From DATBWZ01 sp036514535 (lineage in GTDB: Bacteria > JAMCPX01 > DATBWZ01): DNA of 7,528 nt. The position numbers were made by a program, and so were the translations under genes. Below are positions 5,591-7,528 of this stretch, one piece after another. Below the pieces are notes generated by a model. The model was not told where the DNA came from. It did not search any database and saw only the letters and a program-made list of their open reading frames with translations. How positions within the stretch are numbered: the stretch's first letter is position 1; each line of letters opens with the position of its first letter. The stretch covers positions 1 to 7,528 of the forward strand of contig DATBWZ010000037.1 of assembly GCA_036514535.1 (NCBI GenBank), given 5' to 3'.

Positions 5591-7305
5591 CAGTACTTTC
5601 TTTCAACCGGTTGCCAGGCAGTGATGTTTACAGGAATGTATGAAAGCTTCGGTCCTTCAGAAGAATAGGTTGCCATAGTATGCTTCAGAAAATTGGCATC
5701 ATCTCTGGTTTGAAAATCACGCCGCGCGTGACCGCCTCTGGATTCCTTTCTCTGGAGAGCGCCGAGCACCGCAACCTCAGCAATATCAAGAAGAAATTCA
5801 CTCTCAAGAACCGTGATAAGTTCTGTATTAAATGTTCTTGATTTGTCATTAATCTTTATATTCTTAAATCTTTCCTTCAATTCCTTTATATCATTTAAAG
5901 CCTTGCTCATGCCATCTCCTGTTCTGAACACACCCATATTCATATCCATTGTCCGCTTCAGATCCTGACGAATCCTGAACACGGTTTCATTTCCATTTTT
6001 CTGCATAAGAAAATTGAATATCCTGTCTTCCTCCGCCTTAAACCTTTTTTGGTCAATATCCGCCAGCGTTTTCTCCTTTGAAACAAATTTGGCAGCCTCT
6101 GCTCCGGTGATTTTTCCCCACACAAGGCACTCGGCTGTGGAATTTGCACCGAGTCTGTTTGCCCCGTGAAGGCTCACGCAGGCAGCCTCACCTGCTGCCA
6201 TAATTCCAGGGACAGCAGTTGCCCCATTAATGTCAGTGTGAATGCCTCCCATGGAATAGTGCGCTACAGGTCTCACCGGTATAGGTTCAAGCACAGGATC
6301 AATCCCGGCAAATTTTATTGACAGTTCTCTGATAAATCCAAGGCGCTCATTGATTTTATTCTCACCTAAATGCCTAAGATCAAGATGAACATAATGAAGC
6401 CCATCAGGATTATCAAAGCCCCTCCCGGATTCTATTTCTGTCATTGACGAACGGGAAACAATATCCCTCGGAGCAAGTTCCCTTTTTGTAGGCGCATACT
6501 TATCCATGAACCGCTCCCCTTTGTTGTTAAGAAGGTACCCGCCTTCCCCCCTGCATGCCTCGGTCATCAGAATGCCCGACGGAATCAGGCCGGTAGGATG
6601 AAATTGAATAAATTCAGTGTCTTTTATTGGTAAACCTGCCCGGTAAGCCATAGCCAATCCATCGCCTGTAACAGTATGAGCATAGGTAGTAAAACCAAAA
6701 AGTCTTCCCTGTCCGCCCGTGGCTATTATCAGGGTTTTGCATCTTATAATAAACATTTCTCCGGTTGCCATCCTGATTGCGGTCAGCCCGGCAAATCGTC
6801 CATTCTGAATAATAATGGATGTTACAAAAAATTCATCGTATCGCTTAAAATTTCCGAACTTAAGCAAGGTGTCATAAAGTGTCTGCATCTCAAAGAATCC
6901 GGTCTTATCCGCCGCAAAGCAGGCGCGATCAAAACTGTGCCCGCCAAAGGGCCTCTGATCAATTCTCCCATCAGATCTTCTTGACCATGGCAATCCCCAT
7001 CTGTCCAACTGAAAAATCTCCGAAGGCATAGTCTCCACAAACCTGAATGCTACATCCTGATCTCCAAGGAAATCACTGCCCTTAACTGTATCCCAAGCGT
7101 GAATTTCGGCAGAATCCCCTTCTTCCGACCTGAGAACAGCTGCTGTTCCTCCCTCCGCTGAGACAGAATGGGATCTCATCAGTTGGAGTTTTGAAATTAT
7201 CCCTATATCAATACTGCCATTGCTCGCAATAGATGCCTCTACCGCAGCGCGAAGACCTGCTATCCCTGTCCCAAGAACAATCAGATCGTGTTTTATCTCA
7301 TTCAT
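5590..7305 (-). CDS. sdhA: Succinate dehydrogenase/fumarate reductase, flavoprotein subunit
   Basis: The catalytic subunit of complex II interconverts succinate and fumarate at a covalently bound FAD on the cytoplasmic side. In the 571 residues, GTGIAGLRAA (12-21) is the FAD dinucleotide loop, and RSHSVSAEGG (44-53) includes H46, the expected covalent FAD site. QFHPTGL (234-240) and TEACRGEGG (248-256) build the dicarboxylate site. R280 in APRD matches the active-site arginine that shuttles protons. HYSMGG (349-354) and GANRLGANS (381-389) supply H349 and R384, equivalent to the substrate-binding His and Arg. ESRGGHARRDF (521-531) is the conserved C-terminal signature. No catalytic residue is missing. 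The ATG at 7303-7305 is chosen because AAGGAG (7312-7317) stands 6 nt before it; a TTG two codons upstream is less likely. Glu51 corresponds to Glu in E. coli FrdA rather than Gln in SdhA, so the physiological direction is open. Confidence 0.97.
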   Translation of the reverse strand: MNEIKHDLIVLGTGIAGLRAAVEASIASNGSIDIGIISKLQLMRSHSVSAEGGTAAVLRSEEGDSAEIHAWDTVKGSDFLGDQDVAFRFVETMPSEIFQLDRWGLPWSRRSDGRIDQRPFGGHSFDRACFAADKTGFFEMQTLYDTLLKFGNFKRYDEFFVTSIIIQNGRFAGLTAIRMATGEMFIIRCKTLIIATGGQGRLFGFTTYAHTVTGDGLAMAYRAGLPIKDTEFIQFHPTGLIPSGILMTEACRGEGGYLLNNKGERFMDKYAPTKRELAPRDIVSRSSMTEIESGRGFDNPDGLHYVHLDLRHLGENKINERLGFIRELSIKFAGIDPVLEPIPVRPVAHYSMGGIHTDINGATAVPGIMAAGEAACVSLHGANRLGANSTAECLVWGKITGAEAAKFVSKEKTLADIDQKRFKAEEDRIFNFLMQKNGNETVFRIRQDLKRTMDMNMGVFRTGDGMSKALNDIKELKERFKNIKINDKSRTFNTELITVLESEFLLDIAEVAVLGALQRKESRGGHARRDFQTRDDANFLKHTMATYSSEGPKLSYIPVNITAWQPVERKY

Positions 7306-7311
7306 ATCCAA

Positions 7312-7317
7312 CTCCTT
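7312..7317 (-). promoter_or_regulatory. Shine-Dalgarno of sdhA (decides the start)
   Basis: AAGGAG lies 6 nt before the ATG at 7303-7305 and directly abuts the alternative TTG at 7309-7311, which would have no spacer. This fixes the ATG as the start. Confidence 0.8.
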
Positions 7318-7320
7318 ATT

Positions 7321-7528
7321 CTATCTGACAGCATATGCCTTAACCCCTTTAATGTAAAGATCCCCGCCCTTTGAATCATTTATCACGACAAGTGGAAAAT
7401 CTTCAACCTTTAATTCCCTTATCGCCTCCGGACCAAGGTCTTCGTACGCCACAACCCTCGCGGACCGGATCTTCTTTGACAGCAACGCCCCCAATCCGCC
7501 TATCGCCGCGAAATAAACTGCCTTGTGT
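7321..7528 (-). CDS. Class I fumarate hydratase, beta subunit (C-terminal 68 residues, cut by right edge)
   Basis: The open frame enters from the right edge and ends at TAG (7321-7323). The visible protein ends with the typical tail of the beta subunit of two-subunit [4Fe-4S] fumarase: AVYFAAIGGLGALLSKKI, then VVAYEDLGPEAIRELKVEDF and the near-terminal LVVINDSKGGDLY. Fumarase hydrates fumarate to malate reversibly, which joins directly to the SdhA product or substrate. The beta subunit is normally about 180-190 residues, so roughly two thirds, including the start, lies outside; an alpha subunit gene is expected further upstream. The sdhA start follows after 15 bp, so the gene belongs to the same operon. 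L(+)-tartrate dehydratase beta is a close relative and cannot be fully excluded from this fragment, but the context strongly favours fumarase. Confidence 0.88.
   Translation of the reverse strand, partial: HKAVYFAAIGGLGALLSKKIRSARVVAYEDLGPEAIRELKVEDFPLVVINDSKGGDLYIKGVKAYAVR

Noticed and set aside
5580..5606. TTG start that would lengthen SdhC by nine residues
   Set aside because: It overlaps the end of sdhA, while the internal ATG has a strong AGGAGG with good spacing.
6676..7040. Open frames on both strands inside sdhA
   Set aside because: They lie wholly within a conserved flavoprotein reading frame and show no domain or start signal.
1..7528. A new defence, mobile or other undescribed system
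   Set aside because: Every gene belongs to a known central-metabolism family; there are no transposase, integrase, toxin, CRISPR or repeat signatures, and no large unexplained stretch remains.

Overview
The window is one uninterrupted block of bacterial TCA-cycle genes. All of them lie on the minus strand, so the transcript runs from the right edge to the left edge. In transcript order they are: the C-terminal end of a class I fumarase beta subunit (cut by the right edge), sdhA, sdhC, sdhD, sdhB, sucC, sucD, a small two-cluster ferredoxin subunit (korD), korA, and the N-terminal 111 residues of korB (cut by the left edge). I see no RNA gene, mobile element, CRISPR array or plus-strand gene.

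The genes cover consecutive steps: fumarase (malate/fumarate), succinate dehydrogenase or fumarate reductase (fumarate/succinate), succinyl-CoA synthetase (succinate/succinyl-CoA), and 2-oxoglutarate:ferredoxin oxidoreductase (succinyl-CoA + CO2/2-oxoglutarate). A ferredoxin-linked oxidoreductase replaces the NAD-linked 2-oxoglutarate dehydrogenase, so the whole path is chemically reversible. The block could serve a reductive TCA cycle, a partial reductive branch making 2-oxoglutarate, or an oxidative cycle in an anaerobe. The window does not include the genes that would decide this, such as ATP-citrate lyase, a reversible citrate synthase, or pyruvate:ferredoxin oxidoreductase.

Layout: eight of the nine junctions are 15 bp or shorter, and most Shine-Dalgarno sequences touch or overlap the preceding stop codon, which indicates one translationally coupled operon. 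The exception is the 87 bp sucC-sucD gap. It is AT-rich and holds a small GC hairpin and a weak promoter-like sequence. I corrected several starts by their Shine-Dalgarno sequences: sdhA, sdhC and sdhD begin at internal ATGs, while sdhB and sucC begin at GTG.

The most informative details are: (i) two separate membrane anchors, each with one His in helix 1 and one in helix 2, the pattern of a diheme two-anchor (type A) complex II; (ii) a strongly basic C-terminal extension of SucD of about 28 residues, whose last codons form the korD Shine-Dalgarno; (iii) the A-C-D-B order of the complex II genes.

Organism: moderate GC, compact operon and ferredoxin-dependent OGOR suggest an anaerobic or microaerophilic bacterium. 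Nitrospirota or Desulfobacterota-like lineages are plausible, but this is a low-confidence inference from gene content. I found no previously undescribed system; this is well-understood central metabolism with some unusual details.
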